A stretch of 17,159 nucleotides of DNA from Desulfobacterales bacterium (GTDB lineage Bacteria; Desulfobacterota; Desulfobacteria; Desulfobacterales; 4be13): NCBI GenBank assembly GCA_029934695.1, contig JAOZLU010000016.1, positions 1 through 17,159 on the forward strand, in the 5' to 3' direction. Position 1 is the stretch's first letter, and each line of letters starts with the position of its first letter. The notes beneath the pieces were generated by a model. It had not been told where the DNA came from. It saw only the letters and a list, made by a program, of their open reading frames with translations, and did not search any database. This document shows positions 5,802 to 13,228 of the stretch, in pieces. The position numbers were made by a program, and so were the translations under genes.

Positions 5802-8279
5802 TTACAGCCAATTCCCCATCAGAATGAACGGCGCCCAATAATAAGGATGGGTATAGGGTGCGGAAGCTTTGACATCCGGTGCGGAAGCTTTGACATCCGG
5901 TTTCCTGCTCATGCCCGGCATTTTGACAACCCGGTTTCGTTTCCTGTCCCCGTCGCTTTCCGAGTCTCTGATTTCGCCACGGATGAACATGATCTGGGCC
6001 TGTTGCAGTGCCGCGGCTTTGGTCAAATTTTTCTCGTGGCGGAGTCTGTACAGGTTCTGCATGAAGATGCCGGTGCTTTTGTCCATGACGGGCCAGAGGG
6101 TGGCGAGCACGGCTTTTGCTCCCTGATTCTGGGCCAGGACGCCGAAGCCTTCGATCTCACGGCCTGTTGTTCCGGCCATGGCTGTGTTGCAGGCTGAAAG
6201 GGTCATCATGTCTGTGCCGTTGAATCTGAGTTCGTTTTTCATCTGCAAAAGCGTCAGGTGAGTTCCGTCACCCAGCACGAGGTAGGAGGTGATCTCATTT
6301 GCGGGTTTGAAGACAAAATGACTGGCAATGTGCAGCACCGGATACTTTCTGCGTAAGATTCGGCGCATGGCTCTGTAATCAAAGTCCTGATCCATGCGGA
6401 CAATCCCCGGAAGCACCCCGTCCCTGTCGTTCTCATCTTTTCTGACAATGCCTTCAAGCTCCTCCGGGACTGCGGGCAGCGCACCAAGTTTCTGTTCCGG
6501 GAATGCCCTGCTCAGGCCCAGACCCGCCACCTGCCATTCCGGGACAGGTTTGTCTCTGATTTTATCCTTTGCCGCTTCCGTAAAGATGACAACTTTGTAA
6601 TTTTCAGCAATGTATGCGTTTCCGTCGTGCAGGGCCGCTATGGGCAGATAACGGAGCGTTCCGTCTAAGGACAGCATCAGAATTTTGGCTCCGGCCTGTC
6701 TCAGATCATCGGCAACGGGGCCAAGGACGTACTTGTAAAGCTCTTTTGAGTATGGAAGCGGATCCCCGTGACGGTTTTGCAGTTCCTGGCGAAAGTCATG
6801 GATTTTATGATTCAGGTCTTTGTCAGAAATTACAGCGTCTCTCGCCAACTGAATATCCGGAGTGGTGAGGATGATTCTGAGTTTGCCTTGGGTGACGAGG
6901 TAGTGCATAAGCACCACCCCGCTGCCCAGTTCCCGCAAGGTCTCCTGCAAGGCCATAAGTTTCGGCAAATTCTTTGCTCCGATCTCTCTTTGTCTGACAG
7001 CGATTTCTTCCGGGTCTTTCCCGGGGACACTGAGTTTGTCAAAATATTCAATGAGTTCTGACAAATACTTGCTGAACCTTGTCTGGGCGACGATCAGATC
7101 GTTATCCAACTGTTCAAGCCGGGCGGTCTCCTGCTCGGTCAGTGCGCCTTTGCCTTCTTTTTCCGCAAGTGCCGTGTATTCCCGGCCGTAAGCAACCAGT
7201 TTGCCGCTGATCTCGGCATATCTTTCAGCCCAGGGGCTTTCTGCCTCATTATATGTGGCGGTTGTTGAGCGGACACCGCTCCGGGTCGCATCCCGGCGGA
7301 TGAAGTCGAAATATTCCTCCTCCTTCAACATGGCAAGAACCTGCTGTGCCTCGGGGAGACGGCCCTGGTCAATGAGGAGGTCGGCGAGGTGTTTGTAATA
7401 CGACTCATTTGTTTTCAGAAATGATTTTTGCAGCCCTTTTTCCATGCCCGTGATTTTGGAGCGCATGGTCTGGATGGTGTTCACAGCTTGTTTGCCTAAG
7501 AAGATGGCGGCTCCGGGTTTATTTGTTTTGGCAAGCAGATAGGAAAGATTGCCCTGCACAATTGAGAGCAACTCAGGTTCGCCGCTTGTTTCCGAGATGA
7601 TCAGAGCCTGCTCATACATGCCTTTGGCCTTCCCGTACTCTCCCAACGAATCATACACTCCGGCAAGATTGTTCGAAGTGGCGGCTACATACTGATGATC
7701 ATTTCCCAAGGATTTTTTGACAATGGCCAGAGCCTGTTCAAACTGAGGCTTGGCCTGAACATAATCTCCCATATTGTAATAAAGCACACCAAGCTGATTC
7801 AACACTGAAAGCACACCAAGCTGATTCAACACTGTGGCAACAGAGGAATCTTCTTTTCCCTTCAGTTTTTCAAGGATTCCCAAAGATTCCTTATATACCT
7901 TTATTGCATCGGGAAAGCGATGCAGTTCTGTGTAAATATCAGCCATCTGTCTCAAACCAAATGCCGCATCTTCGGGCCGATGAATGCGGTCAATCTCCTG
8001 CGCCTTTTGAAACTGTGCCAGCGCAGCCTCAAACTGCCGCTTTTCCTTCAACAATTTACCATAAGCAAAGTGGGTATCCGCTTTTTTGAGAAGCGTTTCC
8101 TTTTTACACGCCTCATCCCGGCATTCCTTCAGAGCCTGTTCCAATCGGCCAATCTCCTGCTCATATTCCTCATCTGACCGGGCCTCAGCAGCCTGGGAAT
8201 ATCCCGGGGGCATGATAAAAACCCACAGAAAAAATGAACACATCGCCCAAATTGTGATAAAGTGTCTTTTTGATTTCAT
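5802..8279 (-). CDS. Secreted TPR-CHAT domain protein (caspase-like protease fold)
   Basis: An 825-aa protein. The start is ATG 8279, where AAAGGAG stands 7 bases upstream and a signal peptide follows (MKSKRHF then a hydrophobic core, likely cut near SQA-AEA); the reading frame extends further upstream without support. About five TPRs follow (residues roughly 60-300, e.g. FAYGKLLKEKRQFEAALAQF and NLAGVYDSLGEYGKAKGMY), then a helical linker and a C-terminal CHAT domain. The CHAT dyad is intact: His654 in HIASHFVF and Cys697 in LSACNTA, with the typical closing motif PYYWAPFILMGNW. CHAT enzymes are caspase/separase-like peptidases that often act with partner sensors. Here the export signal places it outside the cytoplasm, alongside the CHASE2 and FecR-like products. 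Two exact tandem duplications add SVLNQLGVL between TPRs and DVKASAP near the C-terminus. Confidence 0.92.
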   Translation of the reverse strand: MKSKRHFITIWAMCSFFLWVFIMPPGYSQAAEARSDEEYEQEIGRLEQALKECRDEACKKETLLKKADTHFAYGKLLKEKRQFEAALAQFQKAQEIDRIHRPEDAAFGLRQMADIYTELHRFPDAIKVYKESLGILEKLKGKEDSSVATVLNQLGVLSVLNQLGVLYYNMGDYVQAKPQFEQALAIVKKSLGNDHQYVAATSNNLAGVYDSLGEYGKAKGMYEQALIISETSGEPELLSIVQGNLSYLLAKTNKPGAAIFLGKQAVNTIQTMRSKITGMEKGLQKSFLKTNESYYKHLADLLIDQGRLPEAQQVLAMLKEEEYFDFIRRDATRSGVRSTTATYNEAESPWAERYAEISGKLVAYGREYTALAEKEGKGALTEQETARLEQLDNDLIVAQTRFSKYLSELIEYFDKLSVPGKDPEEIAVRQREIGAKNLPKLMALQETLRELGSGVVLMHYLVTQGKLRIILTTPDIQLARDAVISDKDLNHKIHDFRQELQNRHGDPLPYSKELYKYVLGPVADDLRQAGAKILMLSLDGTLRYLPIAALHDGNAYIAENYKVVIFTEAAKDKIRDKPVPEWQVAGLGLSRAFPEQKLGALPAVPEELEGIVRKDENDRDGVLPGIVRMDQDFDYRAMRRILRRKYPVLHIASHFVFKPANEITSYLVLGDGTHLTLLQMKNELRFNGTDMMTLSACNTAMAGTTGREIEGFGVLAQNQGAKAVLATLWPVMDKSTGIFMQNLYRLRHEKNLTKAAALQQAQIMFIRGEIRDSESDGDRKRNRVVKMPGMSRKPDVKASAPDVKASAPYTHPYYWAPFILMGNWL
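5857..5898. repeat. Exact 21-bp tandem duplication inside the CHAT gene
   Basis: The unit beginning ggtgcggaagctttgac occurs twice, at 5857-5877 and 5878-5898, with no mismatch. It keeps the frame and repeats DVKASAP just before the conserved CHAT end motif. Absence of divergence suggests a recent slippage event. Confidence 0.95.
7781..7834. repeat. Exact 27-bp tandem duplication inside the CHAT gene
   Basis: The unit beginning aaagcacaccaagctgattc is present at 7781-7807 and 7808-7834 without mismatch. It is in frame and doubles the nonapeptide SVLNQLGVL at the first helix of a TPR, so one TPR helix start is repeated. Confidence 0.95.
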
Positions 8280-8345
8280 GGTTGTTTCTCCTTTCTTAGT
8301 TTTATTGTTTACACGGATTGTTAATCCTTTGTTTATCCGTGAAGC

Positions 8346-8448
8346 TCTGAACCGCAGATTGACACAGATTGACACAGATTATCTCCGATTTCGCTGATCA
8401 GAAACAATCCGGGCAATCCCTCAAATCAGCGGTAATCTGCGGTTCAGA
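8346..8448. repeat. 103-bp inverted-repeat element with 15-bp perfect arms
   Basis: The arms tctgaaccgcagatt (8346-8360) and aatctgcggttcaga (8434-8448) are exact reverse complements. Inside lie a repeated gacacagatt motif and a second palindrome (cgctgat ... atcagcg). A partial copy is at 5649-5715, and the outer arm motif gaaccgcagat recurs near 13119. The element overlaps the end of the PD-(D/E)XK-like gene and supplies its last codons and stop, so it appears to have been inserted there. The stretch 8280-8345 between it and the CHAT gene holds the CHAT ribosome binding site. Confidence 0.8.
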
Positions 8449-8870
8449 ACCGCCTCAACATCCTCCGGATATTTGCAGATCGTAACCCCCACGCTTTCAG
8501 CAACAGCATTTGCTTTGACATTCACCAGCGGGGAGATTGCAATCATTTTGTCTATCTGCTTTTTATGCTTCTTTTCGTAGAATTGGACTATCCGCCAAAA
8601 ATCGTACATGCGGCCTTTGTTTACATAAGAATTCAATCCGAAAGCGATCAGAATCCCGTCTCTTGTCATAATATCCAATTCTATCCACTCCGGAAGACCA
8701 TACACAACGCCCTCATCGTCAAATTCCTCAATTGTGATGACTTCCGCTCCGAGATATTCCTCCAACTCAGCCCTGGCTAAATTGCGGAAAGATTCCTCCG
8801 AACAATCCGGAAGTCCCCAGTGAGCGCCCATAGCTTCCATAAAAATGTCTTTTCCTAACTCTTTCGGCAT
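8421..8870 (-). CDS. Small PD-(D/E)XK-like protein with apparently lost catalytic E-x-K
   Basis: A 149-aa protein resembling the DUF3782-type branch of the PD-(D/E)XK nuclease superfamily, whose core reads ExDIxxxDG-xxLxxIExKSS followed by FYE and ISPxV. Here the matching segments are WIELDIMTRDG (Asp66), LIAFGLNSYVNKG (74-86) and FYEKKH / ISPLVNVKANAVAESVGV. The usual Glu and Lys of the E-x-K pair read Gly78 and Asn80, so nuclease activity is doubtful. GGAGGTG ends 5 bases before the ATG, a strong ribosome site. The last residues and the stop come from the inverted-repeat element at 8346-8448, so the original C-terminus may have been longer or different. It lies between the FecR-like and CHAT genes, same strand. 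The family call is by pattern only. Confidence 0.75.
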   Translation of the reverse strand: MPKELGKDIFMEAMGAHWGLPDCSEESFRNLARAELEEYLGAEVITIEEFDDEGVVYGLPEWIELDIMTRDGILIAFGLNSYVNKGRMYDFWRIVQFYEKKHKKQIDKMIAISPLVNVKANAVAESVGVTICKYPEDVEAVLNRRLPLI

Positions 8871-8890
8871 ATATTCACCTCCGCATCTCC

Positions 8891-8910
8891 CCCGGCAATA
8901 AATTGCCGGG
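8891..8910. repeat. Hairpin in the leader of the PD-(D/E)XK-like gene
   Basis: A perfect 8-bp stem, cccggcaa / ttgccggg, with loop taaa, lies about 20 bases upstream of the start codon, immediately before the GGAGGTG site on the minus strand. It could influence translation or be one more dispersed palindrome. No T-run follows. Confidence 0.6.
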
Positions 8911-8959
8911 CTGTTTATGCACAGATTGGCACAGACTTCGCAGATTGCGAAAATAATCC

Positions 8960-8983
8960 CTGATTATAACGGATTTAGGGGAG
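8960..8983. repeat. Solitary end of the MITE family
   Basis: ctgattataacggatttagg and the next four bases match the terminal inverted repeat of the elements at 13237-13445 and 16022-16200 with about two to four differences. The adjoining bases do not match the element interior, so only an end is left. Together with hairpin 8891-8910 it fills much of the 169-bp gap 8871-9039. Confidence 0.55.
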
Positions 8984-9010
8984 CCTCAGACCTGAACTCG
9001 GACATGACCG

Positions 9011-9038
9011 TAAAAACCACAGAGGGTTCTCTGTGGTT
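9011..9038 (-). terminator. Rho-independent terminator after the FecR-like gene
   Basis: A perfect 10-bp stem (9015-9024 aaccacagag with 9029-9038 ctctgtggtt) and a 4-base loop. On the minus strand it is followed by a short T-run (TTTTTA, 9016-9011). It begins one base after the stop codon of the FecR-like gene, so it should end the CHASE2-FecR transcript and separate it from the PD-(D/E)XK-like and CHAT genes. Confidence 0.8.
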
Positions 9039-9039
9039 A

Positions 9040-10140
9040 TTAAAAAAATGACTGTTTGTCAATCTCATTCCATGACATTATTTTCTGAACACTGTCATAC
9101 TTTTTCCCGGCGCAAGGCCCGCTTTCAACGAGAGCATCAGCCCCGGGACCTGCATTGCCAGAATCCTGAACCGGTTTCATCAGCACCACCTGAAGCTCAA
9201 CAGGAAAGACCCTGGAAACCTTATCTGTATGGGCCAGGAAGCGTTCAACCAGTCCGTTCAGCATAAATTTTTCCCCTTCACATCCTTTTTCCTGCTCTGT
9301 CAGACGAACACTCTCCGCATAAAGATTGAGCCTGGGACTCATGTCACTGATGAGTTGCAGATACAACGCCTGCCTCAGACCGGGGCATTGGTTTGTGTAT
9401 GTTTCACCCACCTGCCTCAGCTGGGATCGGATATTGTCAGACACCTGTTTTCCCAAGATGCTGAAATGACAGACATCTGATATTGCCTTCCCGCCTGCCT
9501 CCACATACCATTTGTATGATGCGCCTGCCTGAAATTCATAATCAGCATGAAGAAATTCGCCTGCGGTCATCAGCCTGCTGACAAGAGGTTTGTCCCTCTT
9601 TTCCCCAACCTCCCGGATGACAAGTTTTGCTTTGGGATGCTGCAAGTTGTCAGACCTGTCTCCCCATTTGAAAAGGATCGGCCCGCCATAAAGCGCGGTG
9701 GTTCCCTCAGTCGGACAGACAGAAATCCGGGCAGCCGGACTCTCGCCCCGGCTCGCAACTCGGCCCGGGGTCTGAGGCCTGCGCCTGATTTTTTTCCACA
9801 TATCCGAAAGAAAACCCATGAGCCAGCCGGGAGAATCGCATCTGCCCGGATCATAACTCACCACAGTCTCTTTAGTGACGGTTTCCCAGCAATCTTCATG
9901 CCTGTAAACAAGTTTCACGCTTTTCCCTTTATGCGGGATAATCATATCGCCATTGAAAACCTGCATATTCTCAACCAGCCGGCTCACAGCTTTCCCATTC
10001 CGCCGGAGTTCATAGCATTTTTCAGGCTTCATCCCGGTCTTCACCCGCACCTCTCCCACAAATTCCTCTGCTCCCGTATCATGGCCCGCTGACATGATCA
10101 GAAAACACACAAAAACCCCTGCAAAAAAATATCGTATCAT
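9040..10140 (-). CDS. Secreted FecR/DUF928-like protein
   Basis: A 366-aa product from ATG 10140. GGAGGAGGA lies just upstream and a signal peptide follows (MIRYFFAGVFVCFLIMSAG, probable cut after DTGA). An upstream extension to 10227 has neither feature and runs through a hairpin repeat, so I reject it. Residues about 27-105 look FecR-like (GEVRVKTG, NGDMIIPHKGKSVKLVY). A proline/arginine linker leads to a second region (ISVCPTEGTTALYGGPILFKW to ASYKWYVEAGG) that resembles the DUF928-like domains often found beside CHAT and CHASE2 genes. The C-terminal third is helical, without a known domain. It follows the CHASE2 gene and ends at a terminator. It is probably a periplasmic partner of CHASE2. 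The family is a weak call; secretion is well supported. Confidence 0.75.
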   Translation of the reverse strand: MIRYFFAGVFVCFLIMSAGHDTGAEEFVGEVRVKTGMKPEKCYELRRNGKAVSRLVENMQVFNGDMIIPHKGKSVKLVYRHEDCWETVTKETVVSYDPGRCDSPGWLMGFLSDMWKKIRRRPQTPGRVASRGESPAARISVCPTEGTTALYGGPILFKWGDRSDNLQHPKAKLVIREVGEKRDKPLVSRLMTAGEFLHADYEFQAGASYKWYVEAGGKAISDVCHFSILGKQVSDNIRSQLRQVGETYTNQCPGLRQALYLQLISDMSPRLNLYAESVRLTEQEKGCEGEKFMLNGLVERFLAHTDKVSRVFPVELQVVLMKPVQDSGNAGPGADALVESGPCAGKKYDSVQKIMSWNEIDKQSFF

Positions 10141-10289
10141 TCTTCCTCCTCCTCTTCCCATACGCATCAAGCTAAGAACATAACCAACTGTTTTTATTGA
10201 CACACAACCTGCCGGACGGGGTTGCAAACCCCGTCCGGCAGCATTTTGCAGACACCCGGCAGCGTATCATTCTTCCTCCTCCTCTTCCC
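10133..10289. repeat. 27-bp direct repeats flanking a 103-bp insert at the CHASE2/FecR-like junction
   Basis: Identical 27-base segments lie at 10133-10159 and 10263-10289 (both begin cgtatcattcttcctcctcc). The first holds the ribosome site and start ATGATACG of the FecR-like gene. The second holds the end of the CHASE2 gene, where the same letters encode the EEEEEE tail and stop. In the second copy, the TGA stop and an ATG overlap as ATGA. The ancestral operon therefore probably had a 4-base stop/start overlap that was split when the 103 bp between the copies arrived. Confidence 0.85.
10209..10241. repeat. Perfect 15-bp-stem hairpin in the CHASE2/FecR-like gap
   Basis: ctgccggacggggtt pairs perfectly with aaccccgtccggcag around the three-base loop gca. 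It is GC-rich and very stable but lacks a T-run on either strand, so it could attenuate or stabilise the transcript rather than terminate it. The GGTT-gca-AACC core resembles the GGATT-loop-AATCC repeats elsewhere in the window. Confidence 0.8.
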
Positions 10290-11775
10290 GGCTCGCCCAG
10301 TCTTTCAGAATCTCCTGAAATCCGACAATGTTCTCAAAGATTCCGATGCCGATGACCATAAGCCAGAAATCCAAAAATAATCCCCAGTTTGTAAAAAAAT
10401 GCACACTCAGCAGTTTATGTAAGACATAGAGGAGCGCAGTCAGTGTCAGCGCGGCAGGCGTGGGATTCAGATAAAGAAAAACCAGCGCGGACAGAACAGT
10501 CAGCACGGCCTCCATGGAATATTTGTATTTGTATGAAATCTCGTGAATCTGCTCTCCTCTGAGAAAAATGTTCATCCCGTTTGCCAGCAGAAAAAGCCCG
10601 GGCATGTCACCAAGGGGCGTGGAATGTATGTCACCCAGTTCCTCATGCACGGAACCGATGAGCACTGTCTTTCCACAATATATATCTGAATCGGACTCAG
10701 TGTCAAGCAGTTCGGCAGAAGTTCTTTTCATGTCAAAAAGCGGATCAGCTTTTTTTGTGTAAGTCTTCATCACATTCTCCGGCACAATACGGAACTTGTA
10801 TCTGGCAGGAATGCACTCGCTCCCGGCATCCTGACGGAGGATCCGGATCGGTTCCAGGCCTTCGGGACCATGAATCAGAATATCTGACCATGAATCATCC
10901 TTCAGTTGGGCCTGTGTCTGCTTCAGGATAGCATTGCCTTTTTTTCTCCCATGCCATTGATAAACAGCAGCCAGGACTGACATGGAAAGTGCGGTGCTGC
11001 CTTTGTCGTCTTTTTCGTACAGACGGAAGTGCCGAACCTTTGAATCCAAAGGACTGCGGAAAATTCCGGGGGTTCCCTGTTTTATGACATCACTCTGTCT
11101 GTTCAGCAGGTCATGAAGTCGGCAGACATACTCCGCGGGCCGGGTCTCTCTGGACTGGTCCTTCTTTAAGGGGAAGAGGAGCCTGCACTCCTGTTCCATC
11201 CGGGGCAGAATGATGACCGCATCATTCTGCCTTGCAATATCTGCGGCCTGTTTCAGAAGCTCCAGGAAATCCCGGTTCTCATCCTCAAGCGGCACGGGTT
11301 TGTCCACCTCAATGTCTGCCACAACCACCTTTGCCCCGAGTTTCAGGGCACTGACAATCGTCCTTCCCAGGGTTTTGCGGGGTGTCCAGAAATCCCCGCC
11401 CGGGCTTTTTTCATAAGTGTATGCAGAACGGTCAAACGTCACAAGACGAATTGCGTCAGAGACCGGTTCTCTGTCCCCGCGGTCAATGAGTGTGTTCTTA
11501 AAATCCTTTTTGACGAGATAATCATACGTTTCATTAAGCAGCTGCTGGCCCATATTGGTGTAAGGTGCCAGATGAAGAAGCGCGACCACCACCGCGGCCC
11601 CGATCAGATTCACCAGAAAACGCCTGCGCTTTTCAGGGGACCAGCTTTGCCGGTCAGAAAAGTCCGTCATGTTCTGCAAAAATATCCTGACAAAATCAAA
11701 GGTTATCAGAGAAACGAGGCATATTCTGATGTACTTGAAGAGCTGCCTGTACATCATGGATCTGAAAAATATCAT
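10267..11775 (-). CDS. Stand-alone CHASE2 sensor protein, membrane-anchored
   Basis: A 502-aa protein made of a CHASE2 domain without a cytoplasmic output module. An N-terminal membrane segment (about 55-70, LIGAAVVVALLHLA) is preceded by a moderately hydrophobic stretch (17-33). The extracytoplasmic CHASE2 core shows IRLVTFDRSAY (109-119), WTPRKTLGRTI, GAKVVVADIEVDKP (147-160), and later GKTVLIGSVHEELGDIHSTPLGD and PGLFLLANGMNIFLRG. Three membrane segments follow (about 424-436, 441-455, 465-480), then a short tail ending in EEEEEE. CHASE2 domains are extracellular sensors usually joined to kinases, cyclases or CHAT modules; here the output may be supplied by neighbours. AGGATG lies about 8-10 bases before the ATG. 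A minus-strand TATAAT at 11936-11931 lacks a clear -35. The start is supported by the 5743-type homology of the relic at 5617-5650. Confidence 0.92.
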   Translation of the reverse strand: MIFFRSMMYRQLFKYIRICLVSLITFDFVRIFLQNMTDFSDRQSWSPEKRRRFLVNLIGAAVVVALLHLAPYTNMGQQLLNETYDYLVKKDFKNTLIDRGDREPVSDAIRLVTFDRSAYTYEKSPGGDFWTPRKTLGRTIVSALKLGAKVVVADIEVDKPVPLEDENRDFLELLKQAADIARQNDAVIILPRMEQECRLLFPLKKDQSRETRPAEYVCRLHDLLNRQSDVIKQGTPGIFRSPLDSKVRHFRLYEKDDKGSTALSMSVLAAVYQWHGRKKGNAILKQTQAQLKDDSWSDILIHGPEGLEPIRILRQDAGSECIPARYKFRIVPENVMKTYTKKADPLFDMKRTSAELLDTESDSDIYCGKTVLIGSVHEELGDIHSTPLGDMPGLFLLANGMNIFLRGEQIHEISYKYKYSMEAVLTVLSALVFLYLNPTPAALTLTALLYVLHKLLSVHFFTNWGLFLDFWLMVIGIGIFENIVGFQEILKDWASREEEEEE

Positions 11776-11827
11776 AATGGATCATCCTTTTCAGCGAAAT
11801 TGTTCAAATTTATGGGAAACCTGTATG

Positions 11828-11887
11828 GTCCCGCTGGATTGCTAAATCCAGCGGGTTCGGATTTGGCAATCCGAAACCGGGCGGGAC
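11828..11887. repeat. Pair of GGATT-loop-AATCC hairpins enclosed by an outer stem
   Basis: Hairpin one has 11-bp arms, cccgctggatt (11830-11840) and aatccagcggg (11845-11855), loop gcta. Hairpin two has 8-bp arms, ttcggatt (11856-11863) and aatccgaa (11868-11875), loop tggc. The flanks gtcccgc (11828-11834) and gcgggac (11881-11887) can also pair as an alternative. This lies in the 168-bp gap between the transporter stop and the CHASE2 start, both on the minus strand. Hairpin two is identical to the repeat at the window start. Confidence 0.8.
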
Positions 11888-11943
11888 ATCTGTTTGCACC
11901 GACAGGTGTGTATGATAATTTTTTGAAATCATTATATCAACTT

Positions 11944-12882
11944 TCAACTTTTCACTGTGGCGTTTACTGCCGACTTATGTGAAGGTGGTTTCCTGTCCTT
12001 TCCTTTATCTGTGCGCCTGGCAGTCCCCATGTATATGGCTGCAATCGTAAGGATTGCGCCGGCAATGCTGACAGAGGTGGTTTCTTTGTTGAAGAAAAGC
12101 ATATCCCATACAAATGCAAGGGCCGGCTGAAGCAGAAGCAGCAATCCGGCAAGGGATGCCCTTATTCCGGGAAGCCCTGTTGAGATCAGAATCCAGCCGA
12201 TCACCTGACTGAACAGCCCATAAGAAAAAAGGACAACAATGGTCTGAGCATCCGGCAGCATGAAAGACGCTCCTTCCTGCCATACGCCAATCCCAAGAAA
12301 TACCGATGTTGCAAAGGTGATAATCATGAGATTTGCCATTGGTGAAAGCGGATCGTTCATTGACTGAAGTTTCCGTAATGTCAGCACATATCCGCAATAG
12401 CATATTGCTGTCGCCAGCCCCAGCAGAATGCCGAGCCTGTAACTCTCCCCCATGTGGTCCCAACGGATTCCCACGATCATGAAAAGACCGATCATGGCAA
12501 GAGGAATGGCCAGGATGAGTCTGAGGTTCATTTTCTCTCCCAGCACTGTCACTCCAAACAATGCAAGGAGAAAGACCTGGAAATTGGCGAGAATTGTCGC
12601 AAGTCCGGGCCCGATGTAATGAATGCTTTTATGCCAGAAAAGCAGATCAAGGGCAAAGATGAATCCGCAAAGGATTCCCAGGGCAAAACAGGGAAATCCC
12701 TTCCACAGCCGCTCCCGCTTCCATATCATAATGAGCATAAGAATAACGCCTCCCAGGAATACCCGGTAAAAACCGGCCACGGTGGGTGTCACATGGGCCA
12801 GCTTCACATATACCCCTGAGAAGCTGATCATAACAGCCCCGATCATTACTTTGAGGGCTGGCAATTTTTTCCAGTCTGTCAA
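11944..12882 (-). CDS. EamA/DMT-family permease
   Basis: A 312-aa integral membrane protein of the drug/metabolite transporter superfamily with two EamA halves and about ten membrane segments. The N-terminal half shows VMISFSGVYVKLAHVTPTV and FYRVFLGGVILMLIM. Family landmarks include LDLLFWHKSIHYIGPGLATIL, LGEKMNLRLILAIPLAMIG and, in the second half, QPALAFVWDMLFFNKE. Such proteins export amino acids or other small metabolites; the substrate cannot be read from sequence. I start it at TTG 12882-12880 because GGAGG (12893-12889) sits 6 bases before it, whereas the ATG at 12912 has no ribosome site. No operon partner is evident, and it probably has its own promoter. Confidence 0.88.
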   Translation of the reverse strand: MTDWKKLPALKVMIGAVMISFSGVYVKLAHVTPTVAGFYRVFLGGVILMLIMIWKRERLWKGFPCFALGILCGFIFALDLLFWHKSIHYIGPGLATILANFQVFLLALFGVTVLGEKMNLRLILAIPLAMIGLFMIVGIRWDHMGESYRLGILLGLATAICYCGYVLTLRKLQSMNDPLSPMANLMIITFATSVFLGIGVWQEGASFMLPDAQTIVVLFSYGLFSQVIGWILISTGLPGIRASLAGLLLLLQPALAFVWDMLFFNKETTSVSIAGAILTIAAIYMGTARRTDKGKDRKPPSHKSAVNATVKS

Positions 12883-12912
12883 ATCATTCCTCCATAAAGA
12901 TTTAAATATCAT

Positions 12913-13228
12913 ATAAATTTTGAGAAAAATTGTCCGGAGTGCAAAGCTTGCTTTGTGCGTGTCCGACCAGTTAAAATAAGCCTTTAATCTGATAAATCAA
13001 GGCGCGGACGGCGTTACTCTGTCCCCCAGAGGTATATTCCTACCCATTGACTGCTCCCTTTATTTTGTGAAATTAAACAGTCAGACTCAGCGCAGTAAAA
13101 CGGGGTTAGGCTTATTGAACCGCAGATGAACGCAGACGGCCTGTATGCCGGGCAGAGTGCGGGCCAGTTCATCCACAGTTTGTGTAAGGGATTTTCCCAA
13201 AAAATAAAATACCCGGAACGTACATTTG
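12913..13228. other. Gene-free stretch with a CGGAGTGCAAAGC motif and repeat debris
   Basis: No gene is supported. An imperfect hairpin at about 12939-12958 (cggagtgcaaagcttgcttt) matches the perfect hairpin at 14183-14206 in the der leader. Near 13119 the arm motif gaaccgcagat of the 8346-8448 element recurs. A minus-strand ORF through 13087-13290 enters the MITE and has no recognised relatives. The rest shows nothing I can interpret. Confidence 0.5.

Noticed and set aside
5847..7061. Several plus-strand open frames opposite the CHAT gene
   Set aside because: They are antisense shadows with arginine/proline/serine-rich translations and no known motifs.
8280..8375. Longer N-terminus of the CHAT protein
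   Set aside because: It would run through the inverted-repeat element, while the ATG at 8279 has AAAGGAG and a signal peptide.
8346..8448. Inverted repeat as the terminator of the PD-(D/E)XK-like gene
   Set aside because: The arms are far apart, the gene ends inside the element, and no T-run follows.
9547..10092. 181-aa plus-strand open frame
   Set aside because: Shadow of the FecR-like gene; no ribosome site or domain.
10141..10227. Longer N-terminus of the FecR-like protein
   Set aside because: It crosses a hairpin repeat and duplicated segment; the signal peptide and ribosome site mark 10140.
12005..12819. Open frames on both strands within the transporter
   Set aside because: Out-of-frame shadows of a clear membrane protein.
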